DNA of 64,000 nucleotides, taken from the NCBI GenBank assembly GCA_018105865.1, contig CM030853.1, forward strand, positions 3,714,929 through 3,778,928, written 5' to 3'. The first letter of the stretch is position 1, and each line of letters opens with the position of its first letter. The notes beneath the pieces were generated by a model. It saw nothing but the letters and a program-made list of their open reading frames with translations, had not been told where the DNA came from and did not search any database. The translations under genes and the position numbers were made by a program. The stretch is from Metaphire vulgaris. Taxonomy: Eukaryota; Annelida; Clitellata; Crassiclitellata; Megascolecidae. Shown here in pieces: positions 34,959-46,037 of the stretch.

Positions 34959-35030
34959 CCCCTTAACCGTGTATTTAACTGTAGCTCAATGTAAAATGGA
35001 CGGATATATCCGGGATCCCCAGTTAAGGGG
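34959..35030. mobile_element. 72-bp palindromic repeat, copy 3, flanked by TTAA
   Basis: The ends are CCCCTTAACCG and CAGTTAAGGGG, with TTAA at 34955-34958 and 35031-35034 and the same core as copies 1 and 2. Confidence 0.85.
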
Positions 35031-35115
35031 TTAATTAATACTACCCCCCCCCTACTTCACTAGTTCCCGACTACAGTAGTCACCCCGGTATTGGACGAAT
35101 CTCACGACCGGTCCC

Positions 35116-35307
35116 CAGTGTTTAATCTAGGCCGTTTCCGGGGGGGATTGCCCTTTCCCTCGGAAATTTTAACCCCCCCCGGAAATTTTGGAATACTACA
35201 TGGACTAACAGCGGCCCCTAGCAGAATTCCCCCCGGCTTTGTCAGTTTTCCTCCCCCCGGCTTTTTCAGTTTCTCCCCCGGAGTCCAGGAGTCTAGATTA
35301 AACACTG
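35116..35307. mobile_element. hAT-like MITE, family B, perfect ends and duplication
   Basis: The left end CAGTGTTTAATCTAG and right end CTAGATTAAACACTG are perfect inverse complements. The 8-bp duplication CCGGTCCC is perfect (35108-35115 and 35308-35315). It is in the opposite orientation to 5120 and 6326. Confidence 0.95.
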
Positions 35308-35447
35308 CCGGTCCCGGTCCGAATAGGTGGCCGGCCCCTCCCCCAGTGCCCCACCCATGGTTGCGCCATTGCCCCGGAATAGGGGGGGGCACATTGAAAT
35401 TTGTGCGTACAGTAACAAGACTCGCAACGACCGGTTAAAATACAGTA

Positions 35448-35780
35448 CAGTAGAACTTCGTTATAACGTACTTGGCGGGTCTGTAAAATTTAGTACGTTA
35501 TACCCGAGGTACGTTATACCAGGTACCATCCAATACGACGGGGCGTCACACGGGACCGTACATTGCGTGTCATCTGAGCGGATTTTCCCTCAAGACCAAC
35601 ATCTTCCGTTCCATGTTGATTTGTCAGCGTTGTCGACAGTGCCTTTGACTTTGGCCTTCGCTATGCCACCACCGCGCTATAGAAGCTGCCCTGTACCATA
35701 TAGCCATAACCATAACCATTGCGGTACGATAAAGCCGTGTATGCGTTTATAACTGAGTCCGTTATAGCGAAGTTCTACTG
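35448..35780. mobile_element. TA-flanked MITE with CAGTAGAACTTCGTTATA ends
   Basis: The left end is CAGTAGAACTTCGTTATAAC and the right end GTTATAGCGAAGTTCTACTG, with TA on both sides; pogo-like. The interior carries a LINE-type 3' end (GCGCTATAGAAGCTGCCC, then CCATAA repeats) at about 35680-35720, a nested insertion. Confidence 0.85.
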
Positions 35781-35924
35781 TAGGGCCTATACAGTGATGA
35801 CATATGCAGCACCTCTTCAGTCTTTGGTTATCGATTATTCGCAGATGCAGTCATAATAACTCTGCATTCCATCCAGTTATTGCATTAAAAAGCTTTGTTT
35901 ATGTAGCGCCGGCAGCGCCTATGA

Positions 35925-36106
35925 AAGGGGCTACGTAGCCAGGAATTTGATTTGGTGGTGGTGGGGGGGTATAATGTGAATTGGGTGGCATAAATCTTTA
36001 AAAACTTTGAAAATCTTAAAAAACGCATTAAAAATTGTAAGGTAGTTTGATTTAGGGGTGGGGGTGGGGTAAATATACCGGTATACCCCTCGTCGCTACG
36101 CCCGTG
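35925..36106. mobile_element. hAT-like MITE, family C
   Basis: The left side is GGGGCTACGTAGCCAGGAAT and the right side CGTCGCTACGCCCGTG. The 8-bp duplication GCCTATGA is perfect (35917-35924 and 36107-36114). Confidence 0.82.
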
Positions 36107-36242
36107 GCCTATGAATAACGACTCCGTGTTTTAGAACAGTTATGCTCCGACTGAAAGCGGTTATCAATCTTGGCTAATTCGTATGAAATTATTTGTTATT
36201 AATATATAATTAATTGCAAAGTGCAATTTCTGTGGAGTGAAG

Positions 36243-36434
36243 CAGTGTTTATTCTAGACCTGTTTGGGGATTCCCCTCCCCAAAGTTTTAAAATTCCCCC
36301 CAAAATTTGTACATGTTGGCTTGGGGGATGGAAATCACCCCCCCCCCCCACCCCCAAGCGTGGAGAGACAAATCTTGTCCCCCAAACATTTCAAACTCCC
36401 CCCCTCAATGTCAAGGTGGCTAGAATAAACACTG
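36243..36434. mobile_element. hAT-like MITE, family B
   Basis: The ends are CAGTGTTTATTCTAG and CTAGAATAAACACTG. GGAGTGAAG is present on both sides (36234-36242 and 36435-36443), a 9-bp match. Confidence 0.93.
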
Positions 36435-36490
36435 GGAGTGAAGATTGCGTCATTGCCAATCACGTCACATTCCCTTCCACGCGTTCCAAA

Positions 36491-37442
36491 CAGTGATATT
36501 TTACTGAACGGTAACGAAAATTAGAACTGAAATTAAAGGAATCCGTTAACGAAAACGAGAAGTAAAATTAGGAATTTTTAAAGAACGGTAACTGAAATAG
36601 AAATGCGAAATAGAAATTGAAACTGAAATAGAAATATTTTATGAACTGAATTTAATGCCCATCATTTTAAAATGGCGTCAATTTGCTTAGGTTGTGTGAT
36701 ATTTGGCGCGCCATATAATATGGCTGTTCATTGTCAAAGTTCAGCGTCATGCGACCAAGGGTGATATGCCAATCAGTCATTCCTACCCCACACATACAGT
36801 CATGTATGGGGGGATGACTACCACTGACCTATCAAACATGCTAGTCTCAAGACGGCACATGGGCCTCTGCCTTGATAAATACCATTTCGGTGTCTGTATC
36901 AGAAAACTTAAGCGAGTGCTGCTTCGTTGATTTTAGCGTCTGCGTTAACTTAATTGCAACTATTATTGTTACAAGATGAGTTTAGCTAAACTGTTGGCTG
37001 GAAGAAAGCGAGATAGCCCAGTTTGGGATTATTTTATATATGACGAGAAAGCGTTTTTTGTCACTTTGTCTCTTTGTCAAGTTCAAGTTGATCAAAGCAG
37101 CGTGCCGTGTATTTTTGAGGATGAACATGCATGTTGTTTAATTTATACATTTTTGATCACTGTGTTACTATCAGACATTGCCGTCATAGAAGACAGTTTT
37201 ATATTATACTTAGCATGATTTGCATCCAATACAAAACCTGATGTCAATTACTACACTGTAGAAGTAAAATTAGAAATTAAACTGAAAATATTTAAACTAG
37301 AACTGAAATTATTTTAGAACTGAAATTAGAACTGAAATAGGAATTATTTCCTGAAGTATAACTGAAATAGAAATGAAATTAAGACCTAAAATAAGAATGA
37401 AAATTAAAATTAACAATTATTTTTAGAACTGAAATATCACTG
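36491..37442 (+). mobile_element. hAT transposon derivative with BED zinc-finger remnant
   Basis: The ends are CAGTGATATTTTA and the complement of CAGTGATATTTCAG. The 8-bp duplication GTTCCAAA is perfect (36483-36490 and 37443-37450). The subterminal 150-180 bp on each side are purine-rich repeats of AGAACTGAAAT type. An ORF at 36976-37218 starts MSLAKLLAGRKRDSPVWDYF, like the entry to the BED finger of hAT transposases, followed by CQVQVDQSSVPC. The catalytic and dimerisation parts are absent, so it is non-autonomous. Confidence 0.88.
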
Positions 37443-37713
37443 GTTCCAAATATGGCACGCGATGCATTGTGGACCGATGGAGCGAGGGGTTTGGATGAGG
37501 AAATAGAAGGAAATGACTCTAGTGATCGGCGGTATATGACAACGCAGTATATGCTTGCTTAATTAAGCGCCTAGGAATAAAGAGCTATACTGCGTTGCTG
37601 CTTTTTAAAGCGCTATAGAAATTAACGAGATTTTACTTACTTACTTTTGACAGGGACGAGTTCTCCACACTTGATAAGTTGACAGCAACTAAGACTAACA
37701 ATGACAAGGTTTA

Positions 37714-38034
37714 GAGTGGTTCAGTATAAGGCCCAGTGGCGTTGCCAGGATTTCCGGAAGGGGGGGATCTTGGATTTTGGTTGTGACCAACACCAACTTT
37801 CGAAAAAGTTTGACAAGCAAAAAAACCTTTTCATCTTCTCGCCCCTTAAACATTGTTACAGTTACATTCTCTTCCCAAGAGAAGGGGAGGGGGGGTTGAC
37901 CCCAATATCGCCTCAAAAAAGACAAAATGCATGGAAACTCATTAAAAATAGTTTTTCGACAGCTAAGGGGGGTTTTAACCTCCACCCCTTGGCTACGCCA
38001 CTGATAAAAGGCCTGCCCTTTCTGAGAACCACTA
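37714..38034. mobile_element. MITE (37734-38003) inserted into an AGTGGTTCAG palindrome
   Basis: The inner element has ends CAGTGGCGTTGCCAGG and CTTGGCTACGCCACTG. Outside it, GAGTGGTTCAGTATAAGGCC and AAGGCCTGCCCTTTCTGAGAACCAC are the two halves of the short palindromic repeat seen intact at 26833-26867. Confidence 0.75.
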
Positions 38035-38487
38035 TGTTCCACCCTGCCATTCATTCACTTTTTGATCTTGCTGTGTAATCTCATTCTTACCAATTAGTAG
38101 GTTCGCTCCTGACTAAAACTTTTCCTTGTACAAACCCCACTCTACCCCCCACCCCAACCGACCTGCATTGGACTGACTCCATGAAAAATTTATGCTACAT
38201 GTCAGACTCTTATGATTTGGGTTGTTTCACTGGAATTCATGGGGGGGGGTAGGGGCGGGGGCGTTATAGGGCAATGATGGATGCGGCTATATATTGATGG
38301 GTTTCTGATCATGTCCCACCCATTAAATTTCTCACTAAAACATTCGGTGGTTTCAAATATTCAACGCTCGTTCAAAATAATTTCGACCCTGAATTCGCAG
38401 GGGAAATTTCATCATTTTGCTCGGATTTTCAGTTGCTCGCAGTATTCATTCAGCGATGCTCTTTGAGTCGAGTGCTGTTACTGTGTG

Positions 38488-38549
<62 letters not shown>

Positions 38550-38651
38550 TGTGTATTGTCAGGCGTTGGTCGAGCGCTCGGACGCAACACGAAGTGGTTT
38601 CCATGGCGACCGTTTGCGCATGCTCTCTGCCGAGTAGGTGATATATAGATG

Positions 38652-38702
<51 letters not shown>

Positions 38703-38804
38703 TACAGACGAAAAGCTGTCTCTGTTCTGTTTGCTAATGGCATTGTGAGCCGGAAGACATATTTATGCAACTGTCTCCGAATGAGACTGGACAACAACAA
38801 ACAC

Positions 38805-38846
<42 letters not shown>

Positions 38847-39291
38847 ATCGGCAAGTCCGGATCATGAATATTGATCGAGTATTCATGAATATTAATCGAT
38901 CATTCGTGAATAATAATCGAGTAAAATATCATTGCAGATGTTGGAGAGACTTACCAGAGATAATTACATGGGCATAGGTAGGCCTAGACTCCTAGAGAGA
39001 TGAGATGGTAAATCATCGTCAAAGAAAGCATAAAACAAGCTTAATTACTGTACTACACAAGCTCTCGGAACGTTGAGTTAACCAACGACGCCAAGCAGTG
39101 TTGGAGTTGTGAAATTTGAGCGTGGTGTGTGGGGGTGGGCGGGGTGAGGACTGAAATTCAATGAATGACAGAAACTGCATGTACCCGATATGCGATTTTT
39201 GGGAGGGTTGCAAAGTTAGCTGGGGGAGGGGAGGGGGTTCAATACATCGTCCGGAACTCCTTCTTGCATAATTATTGCGTCTCTTCATAAC

Positions 39292-39525
39292 AAGGGGCGT
39301 CTTTAACCAGTGCGGGGCCCCGGGGGCACCTGGCGGCCTGCGGGGCCCTAGACGTGCGGATCAATGTTGACAAGCAAAAAAGTCATCTGCAACGTTTTTG
39401 AATACTGACAAGCAAATAAAGGTAATCTCTAACGTTAAAAACAGTAGTTTGCGCGCGGCGCGGGGGCCCCTAAGATGCGCGGGGCCCCGGGCACTATGCC
39501 CCTAATTTTTACATGTAAAGACGCC
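39292..39525. mobile_element. TIR element with GGGGCGTCTTTA ends
   Basis: The left side is AAGGGGCGTCTTTAACC and the right side TGTAAAGACGCCCCT. TTCATAAC occurs on the right flank and TTCATAAC/A on the left, an 8-bp duplication with one ambiguous base. The interior has GGGGCCCC runs. Confidence 0.75.
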
Positions 39526-39879
39526 CCTGTTCATAACCCGTTGCTGACCAATAACATCGTCACTTCGTCGCCCCCAATAAACTTTATATCCTTGCAAATA
39601 TCGTTGATTCATTTTACAAATTTTAGCCTTGGCAAACTGTACTGCACAGACTCGTGGTTGATATACAGCGTCTCTGTTTAAACAGTGCATGAATCTGCTA
39701 GGCAGGGATATTTCTACAGCCCCTAACATCCCCCAATTTGAGTCCGACATCCCAAACACCCCCAACACCCCAATCTGAGCCTGGGATGACTTTTTTTGAT
39801 TGTCAGACTTTTTCGGCATGGATGGGACCCACAAAATATACCGACAACCCCCTAATTGATAATTAACCTAGAAATAAAC

Positions 39880-39945
<66 letters not shown>

Positions 39946-39964
39946 ATAATAATAATAATAATAA

Positions 39965-39995
<31 letters not shown>

Positions 39996-40575
39996 TTATA
40001 ATAATTAATAATAATAATAATAGCATGATTTCAAGTGGTTTGGGAGGTGCTAGCCTGTGTAGAGACCACTATTATTGTTCTTATGTAAAGCGATTTAAAG
40101 CGAAAGTAAAGCAAACGCAACGTAAACTGTAAAAAATAACCCTGCTGCTAAGTCTGGGGTAAAATTTCATTAAAGACAGTTATAGCGACATGAATGAACT
40201 CTAGGGTTCTGCAGTCAGTTCGGGTGTGCGCTGTCTGAGGGTGGTTGTCGGTTCAATCGATTCGTTCGTCTTGTTACGGCGCTGACTTTTTGTATTCGAA
40301 TCACTCCCGATTCTAATGCAATCTACAATATTCATTACGAGACTCGGGCGTCGCGGGAAAAGGGGCTTCTTCTTTTTCTTCTTTATCGTAGCTTTTGTCG
40401 CGCGCCAAAGACGGTCATCTAGTCGAGAAAACGAATTGACACAAACGGAGGAACGAGGACAATGACAGGTACGTCGAGGCGGCAAAAAAGACGCAGAGGT
40501 GTTGGGGAGGGGAGGAGGAGGAGAAGGAGGAGCGAAAGAACAACCATGCAATTTCAGGCGATGGGCGAAATTTCG

Positions 40576-40630
<55 letters not shown>

Positions 40631-40759
40631 TAAGTTGTATCACAGGTTTTATACGCCACAAAAATATTATAAAATTGATACTCTTTTTGACATTGGACTG
40701 TAAGCACTATTCCTTATACAGTAGGCTATAGATATGCAAAAATTCAGAAGAGTGTTAAA

Positions 40760-40940
40760 CGTATTTTTAATCCACATTTTCTTGTGTCCCCATCTTCATT
40801 GCATCAAACCGTACTAGAATAGTCAATATATTCTGCCTCAAGTTTACTCTAGAGCGTTCGAAATGCCACGAAAAATGGTCAACTATTTCAAACGACATTA
40901 TAAAGTCTTTCCAAAATCTATTCTCTGTCAAATGTCTACA
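40760..40940 (-). repeat. Solitary reverse copy of the 31.6-kb array unit
   Basis: The plus strand reads CCACATTTTCTTGTGTCCCC, GTCAATATATTC, TCTAGAGCGTTCGAAATGCC; these are the complements of the array unit at 31.6-33.1 kb. Confidence 0.75.
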
Positions 40941-40984
40941 AAGTCGATCGAGAGATAAGAGGGGTCTTAAGATAGCTGGTTTCT

Positions 40985-41053
<69 letters not shown>

Positions 41054-41074
41054 GACATAGATCTAGAGAGGGAC

Positions 41075-41111
<37 letters not shown>

Positions 41112-41225
41112 AAAAAGAGAGAGCGAGAGAGACAGAGACAGAGAGACAGAGAGGGACATAGAGAAGCAGAGACGCACGCAGAGAGAGAGGATGGCTTTTT
41201 CAAGGCTAATAGTTATGAAGGAGAT

Positions 41226-41412
41226 CAGGGATATTTCTAGGATTGTGAATTTGGGGGTGTCGACCTCAAATTGGCGGGGATGTGTCCGGAGCTAATTAGT
41301 ATGCATTTTGTATACATACCATTGTCACATTTCCAAATTTTTGTTTTTTTGGGGGTGTCGACCTCAAATTGGGGAGTGTTGGGAGGTGTTAGGGGATGTA
41401 AAAATATCCCTG
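41226..41412. mobile_element. hAT-like MITE, family D
   Basis: The ends are CAGGGATATTTCTAGG and AAAATATCCCTG. The 8-bp duplication AAGGAGAT is perfect (41218-41225 and 41413-41420). The interior repeats GGTGTCGACCTCAAATTGG twice. Confidence 0.92.
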
Positions 41413-42146
41413 AAGGAGATGTTGCAAGTAATAGGAAGAAGAAGAAAAATAAAAGAAAAATATAGAACAGACCTATAGTGGAATTAGGCTGGAGAGACGT
41501 TCGAAACGACATGCAGGGCTTATACTTAGCAAGGCCTGTCAATGACTGTTAGCCGTAAGGTCCTCGCAAAGGAATTTGTATTTAGTGTTATTATTGCGCA
41601 CTTTTCTCTGACAGATGACGTCATAGCATGAAAGTAGCTAGGCATTTGAGTTTTTGTGCGTGTGTTGAGTGTCATGTTCAAGAGATTTCTCTGTCCGTTT
41701 TCACGGTACTTTCTGGTAATGAATCCAGAAAGAATTATTGTGACGGTGTTTTTTTTTCGCGTCATTTTAGGACAGGAACAGAATAATGTCGTCGAAAAAG
41801 TAAGAACAAGGGAAAAGAACAACAAAATATCGACAAAATGAAGATAAAATCGGAGGAAAATCAAGAAACCGAAAACAGACGAAATACATAACGTAAAAAG
41901 ACAGTACCAACAGACTTCTATCGAATCGAATCAGAAGGAAAGCAGAGAAGAAGAAGAAAGAAGGAAAGAAAGGAATCATCCAGTTGCGGCGGAGGTAACA
42001 CAGGGGGCGGGGTAAAGACAAGTACATTGAGGGGCAAAAGAAAGACACAGAGACCCCCGAAGGGGAAGGAGGGGCGGGCAGAACAGAACCACATCTCTGC
42101 CACCAGAAACGAGAAAATATCTTTTTTATTAATTAAAAACAAAACT

Positions 42147-42750
42147 ATGGCGAAGATCAGTCTTCGAACGATCGATTATTTCAAATTCAAGAACCTCGTG
42201 ATCGACCGTCAAACGGACGACGCCGACCGCTGCAGCCGCGAGGTCCAGGCCCTGTGCGAGGGCGTGGCGCGCATCAACGGCCGCGCGGAGAGCTTCGACC
42301 CCGTCTCCGACCGCCAGCGACTCGACGAGGTCTGCGGCTACTACAAGCTGATCCTCGAGCAGCGCCGGATCATACCGCTCGACGTCCGCCTGAAGAGCGG
42401 CTGGTGGGGCGGCGACCGGAACGCCTACTCGGCCGGGAAGCTGAAGGCGTCGGCCCTGCGCGAGACGCTGCTGCAGAAGGCGCGCGACTGGGCGACGAAG
42501 AACGGACTGCCGCCGGCGCCCGAGTCGGAGACGGAGAAACGGCGGATCGACGGACCGGGCGTGTTCGTCTTCAAGCACCGAGAGAACCGCTGCTTTCAGC
42601 TGGTCGGCAGATCCGACCGGATCTTCTCGACGTGCAGCGAGAACCTTAAGGCGTCGTTCGAGGGCGCCATTGCCGAACCGCTGGCGGCGCTGCTGGTGAC
42701 GTCGCTCGCCCAGCACTGGAACTTCTACTTCATCCCAGTCGGAGTCGACG
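42147..42750 (+). CDS. Unrecognised protein, exon 1
   Basis: It has 201 codons plus one base. It is strongly GC-biased at third positions, with few low-complexity runs, which supports real coding sequence. The sequence just upstream (41.9-42.14 kb) is A/G-rich and probably 5' UTR. Confidence 0.82.
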
Positions 42751-43240
42751 GTTAGAAACTCGAGCTGGCTGTCACGCAGTGGCGGCTCTAGGATTTGGCA
42801 AGTGGGGGCGTTGGGGGGGGAGGAACTTCTAATCATGGGGGCCAACCATTTGTTGTTTAATGTATGTAGCATTAAGTATAGGGTCCCAACTGGGGGGGCT
42901 ACCGGGGGCAGGCAGTCAATAGGGGCACGGGCCCTCTGACCCCCCGGTGGAGCCGCCACACTGTTGCCACGTAAACTTTAATGAAAAGTTGTCGTATATA
43001 TATCATCATCATCGTCATCATCATCATCATAGTTGCTTTCTGCCAACTCATTAGCGGCAATAGCTAGACACAAAACTTTTCCATTTATCTTTTTCCGTTG
43101 TTAATCTCATTCCATCTATTATTGTCATTTGATATCTTTCGAAGTCTTCTTTGATGTTATCTATCCACTTTTTCCTGGGTCTTCCTCTTCCTCTTTTGCC
43201 TTCTTTGTATGTGTAGAGTGCTTTATATGGGAGTTTGTTG

Positions 43241-43292
<52 letters not shown>

Positions 43293-43868
43293 GCATGTGT
43301 GTTAGTTTAATTTATACACAGTACAACATTTTTCGACAGTTATTTCAACAGTTATTTAGTTTAATCTTTCGGTAAATTTCCATTGGTGGCCATCTTGGAT
43401 TTTGGACTCTTGCACAGTTAGCCCCCAAATTTGAGAGGTACATAGGAGCTAAATCTTCTTCTAATAGTCCAAGGTACGTGAATCAGCAATAAAAAAGGGT
43501 AGGAACATAATGGTCACGGATCCTAATAAAACGACTCTATACTATTTATTCTGTTTGACGTTCTCTGTCGTCCTGTTCCGTTCCAGACGACGAGACGATC
43601 CAGTGCATCGTTGAAAACGACGCCATCCTTAAGCACGACAGCATCTGGCCTTACGGACTCAACTTCCGCCTGAGCATATCCAGTTTCCTGTGCGTCGACC
43701 AGCTGAGGCTGTCCTGTCTCCGACACGGCTGGCCGCCGGAGAGAAAGCGCGTCCACGAGGGCGAGCTCTACCTGAACCGCCTTCGACTGCAGGTGAACGA
43801 GGCGTGCAACGCGTTCCTCGCCCTCGACACCTTCGCCCGCCACGCCGCCGGGCCCGCCGCCGCGGCCA

Positions 43869-43911
<43 letters not shown>

Positions 43912-44028
43912 GGTCAACGATCGGTCGTTGAACACCGACCTCCTTCTGTCGTCGCTGCCGTCGACCCCGTCCCTCCTGGGATCCGACGGGAGAGCGGCGG
44001 CCGGGGACGCGGCGGAACGGATGAGCAT

Positions 44029-44062
<34 letters not shown>

Positions 44063-44569
44063 GGAGGCAGCAGCTCGAGTCTCGTCTCCTCGATCACTGC
44101 AACCACCGTTCGGACGGCGATCCAGAAGAAATCCGCGGATACCAATCGCGACGTCACAACCACTTCCGGATCCGCCGCAGCGAAACCGAAACCGGATCGT
44201 TCGTCGAGCGTCGGGGCGTCGATCCGGCGGAATTCCGGATCGTCGAGGTCCGTCGGCCAGCTGGTCGCCGCCGCCGCCGCCGCCGGGACTCCGCGGAAGG
44301 AGGCGAAGGGCGGCGGAGGCAGTCTTCGCAGCCGCAGCGCCAGCCACAACGGATCGCAACGATCGTCGACGATCGCCCCCAAGCGCCTGTCGGTCGAGAG
44401 TTCTCCCTCCGGGGCCGGCCAGCCGAACGGGGCAGCGTCCGGGTCGAACTCCCCTCTGTCGACGACCGGTTCTCCCGTCGGGGGCAGTGCCCCCTCTCCG
44501 GGCCAGCAGCACCACCAGTGGCGCCTGTCGTGGGAGTGTCCGCGTTCCTGTAAAGCCCCCAAAAAGTAG
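42147..44569 (+). CDS. Unrecognised 528-residue protein, two exons
   Basis: Exon 1 is 42147-42750 and exon 2 is 43587-44569. The donor GTTAGA follows GTCGACG and the acceptor is ccgttccag; the G/AC junction restores GAC in frame. The product has 528 residues. The first ~290 look globular: MAKISLRTIDYFKFKNLV, YYKLILEQRRIIPLD, WWGGDRNAYSAGKL, FVFKHRENRCFQLVG, HWNFYFIPVG and, in exon 2, SIWPYGLNFRLSISSFLCVD and VNEACNAFLALDTFARHA. From about residue 300 the chain is low complexity: poly-Gly, poly-Ser, then Ser/Ala/Gly/Arg-rich to a basic end (KAPKK). There is no signal peptide or membrane segment, so it is probably cytosolic or nuclear. Coding GC is far above the flanks. An in-frame ATG at 42027 would add 40 basic residues; I chose 42147 because coding-like composition begins there. 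Confidence 0.8.
42777..42963. mobile_element. hAT-like MITE, family A, in the unknown gene's intron
   Basis: It begins CAGTGGCGGCTCTAGG 27 bp after the exon 1 donor and ends GAGCCGCCACACTG. The target duplication is imperfect. Confidence 0.82.
43000..43295 (-). pseudogene. LINE ORF2 C-terminal fragment with (ATG)n tail, in intron
   Basis: The minus strand encodes GKRGRGRPRKKWIDNIKEDF then KDKWKSFV, the end of non-LTR ORF2. Its 3' side (lower coordinates) is a (GAT)n tail at about 43000-43031; its 5' side is (AT)n at about 43243-43292. Confidence 0.8.
43587..44569 (+). CDS. Unrecognised protein, exon 2
   Basis: It starts with AC completing the split Asp codon and runs 327 codons to TAG. The first ~90 codons continue the globular part. 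Poly-Gly at about 43872-43910 and poly-Ser at about 44028-44062 are encoded by GGC and AGC repeats. Long ORFs in the other frames here are by-products of these repeats. Confidence 0.8.
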
Positions 44570-44814
44570 TGAAAGTTTGCGTATTCTTCTGCGTTAACTT
44601 CAACGACTAAAATGTTATCGTATCTTTAAAATATATCTTGCGGCGAAGTCAATTTTATTTTAAAAATTAATCTTAGATCTAAAATCTAAGCGGTTTTCTG
44701 AGGGTTGAAGTTTAATTTTGAGACAATAATAATAATAATAAAAATAATAATAATAGGGTATAATAATAATAATAGGGTATAATAATAATAATAGGGTCTA
44801 ATAATAATAGGGTC

Positions 44815-44860
<46 letters not shown>

Positions 44861-44863
44861 AGG

Positions 44864-44936
<73 letters not shown>

Positions 44937-45157
44937 GGGTCTAATAATAATAATAATATTAATAAGTTAATATAATAATGTACTTTTATAGCACCATTTC
45001 TATTGCTCTGAAGGTATCAATCGATGTTACTTCAAATCCACTAGCAAAGAACCCGATCATTCCAGGAATCAATCATATTTTATATCGACGTTGAAACTTG
45101 AAAAATCGCCGCAATTTCGGAATATAGATTCTGATATGATGAAGCACAGCAAATTTC

Positions 45158-45198
<41 letters not shown>

Positions 45199-45511
45199 GG
45201 TTTATAATATACAGTGGTTCAGTAGGGTCTGCCTTGTGTGAGATCCACTGTAAACCCAATAATATCCACAATTTGTAGCATCACTAGGAACGTCAAATTG
45301 GTTGCCTTAGTAGCGTGACTCAGTGATGTCCAAGTCCCTGGTAGTAAGCGCATTAATCTCCAAGTTTCTACTGCAGTCATCCCCTGAATATTGTGCATAT
45401 TTCCAGCCCTTTCACTGGCAGAGGCTACCCGGTATCTGGACGAAAATCGCAGCGTTTTTTAAAAGTTGGAAAACTTTGCTAGTCACCGCAGACTCAAAGC
45501 GTAAAAGTGAC

Positions 45512-45569
<58 letters not shown>

Positions 45570-45845
45570 ACGCTGTTTGTTGCAAAGCCACGGCTAATCA
45601 AATTGGAGGTCCCGCGAGGAAGACTTCTCGACTTTTTAACTCGAGAAATTCTATTTAGCAAAACAGGCGCTACATAAATGCCTTGTCACGTTACGTTTCA
45701 TCGAGTCTTTGTGCCATCGGTTGATGTTCCTGTGCATTATGAAGTGGCGCTATAGAAGTTTAAGATTAGATTAGAATACTTGTGACCGCCCGCTTGTGTC
45801 TAATCATTACACAGACACCTTAATTTAAGGTGTCTATGACTCATC
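44570..45845. repeat. AAT-repeat-rich region downstream of the unknown gene
   Basis: Imperfect (AAT)n/(TAGGGT) blocks at 44724-44960, a LINE-type end (AATGGTGCTATAAAAGTAC on the minus strand, about 45000), (AAT)n at 45155-45195, an AGTGGTTCAGTAGGG palindrome at 45212-45252, (AT)n at 45513-45566 and two GCGCTA 3' motifs at about 45670 and 45747. Confidence 0.7.
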
Positions 45846-46037
45846 CAGTGGCGGCTCCACCGGGGGGCCAGGGGGGCCCGTGCCCCCCCCTATTGAGAGC
45901 CTGGCTCCCCAGTGGCCCCCCCATTTGGGACCCTATACTTAATGCTACATACCTTAAACAACAAATGGTTGGCCCCCATGATTAGAAGTTGCCACCCCAA
46001 CGCCCCCCCCACTTGGAAAATCCTAGAGCCGCCACTG
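45846..46037. mobile_element. hAT-like MITE, family A, perfect duplication
   Basis: The ends are CAGTGGCGGCTCCACC and TAGAGCCGCCACTG. The 8-bp duplication GACTCATC is perfect (45838-45845 and 46038-46045). Confidence 0.94.

Larger units (their letters stand above)
37451..40200. other. Repeat-dominated intergenic region
   Basis: It includes a LINE-type 3' end GCGCTATAGAAATTAACG with (TTAC)n at about 37610-37650, a nested MITE pair (37714-38034), (CT)/(GT)n at about 38485-38555, (AT)n at 38654-38698, (CTG)n at 38806-38845, a TIR element at about 39292-39525, a family D MITE fragment at 39703, and (CTA)n-(AAT)n at 39880-40022. No gene. Confidence 0.6.
40201..42146. other. Upstream flank of the unknown gene
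   Basis: It contains (AT)n at 40577-40628 and 40986-41047, a reverse copy of the 31.6-kb array unit (40760-40940), AG-rich sequence (41070-41190), a family D MITE (41226-41412) and an A/G-rich stretch at 41900-42140 that may be the 5' UTR. Confidence 0.6.

Noticed and set aside
43523..44603. Long Arg/Gly/Ser-rich ORFs on both strands over exon 2 of the unknown gene
   Set aside because: They are shadows of GC-rich triplet repeats; only the plus frame continuing exon 1 has globular sequence and splice support.
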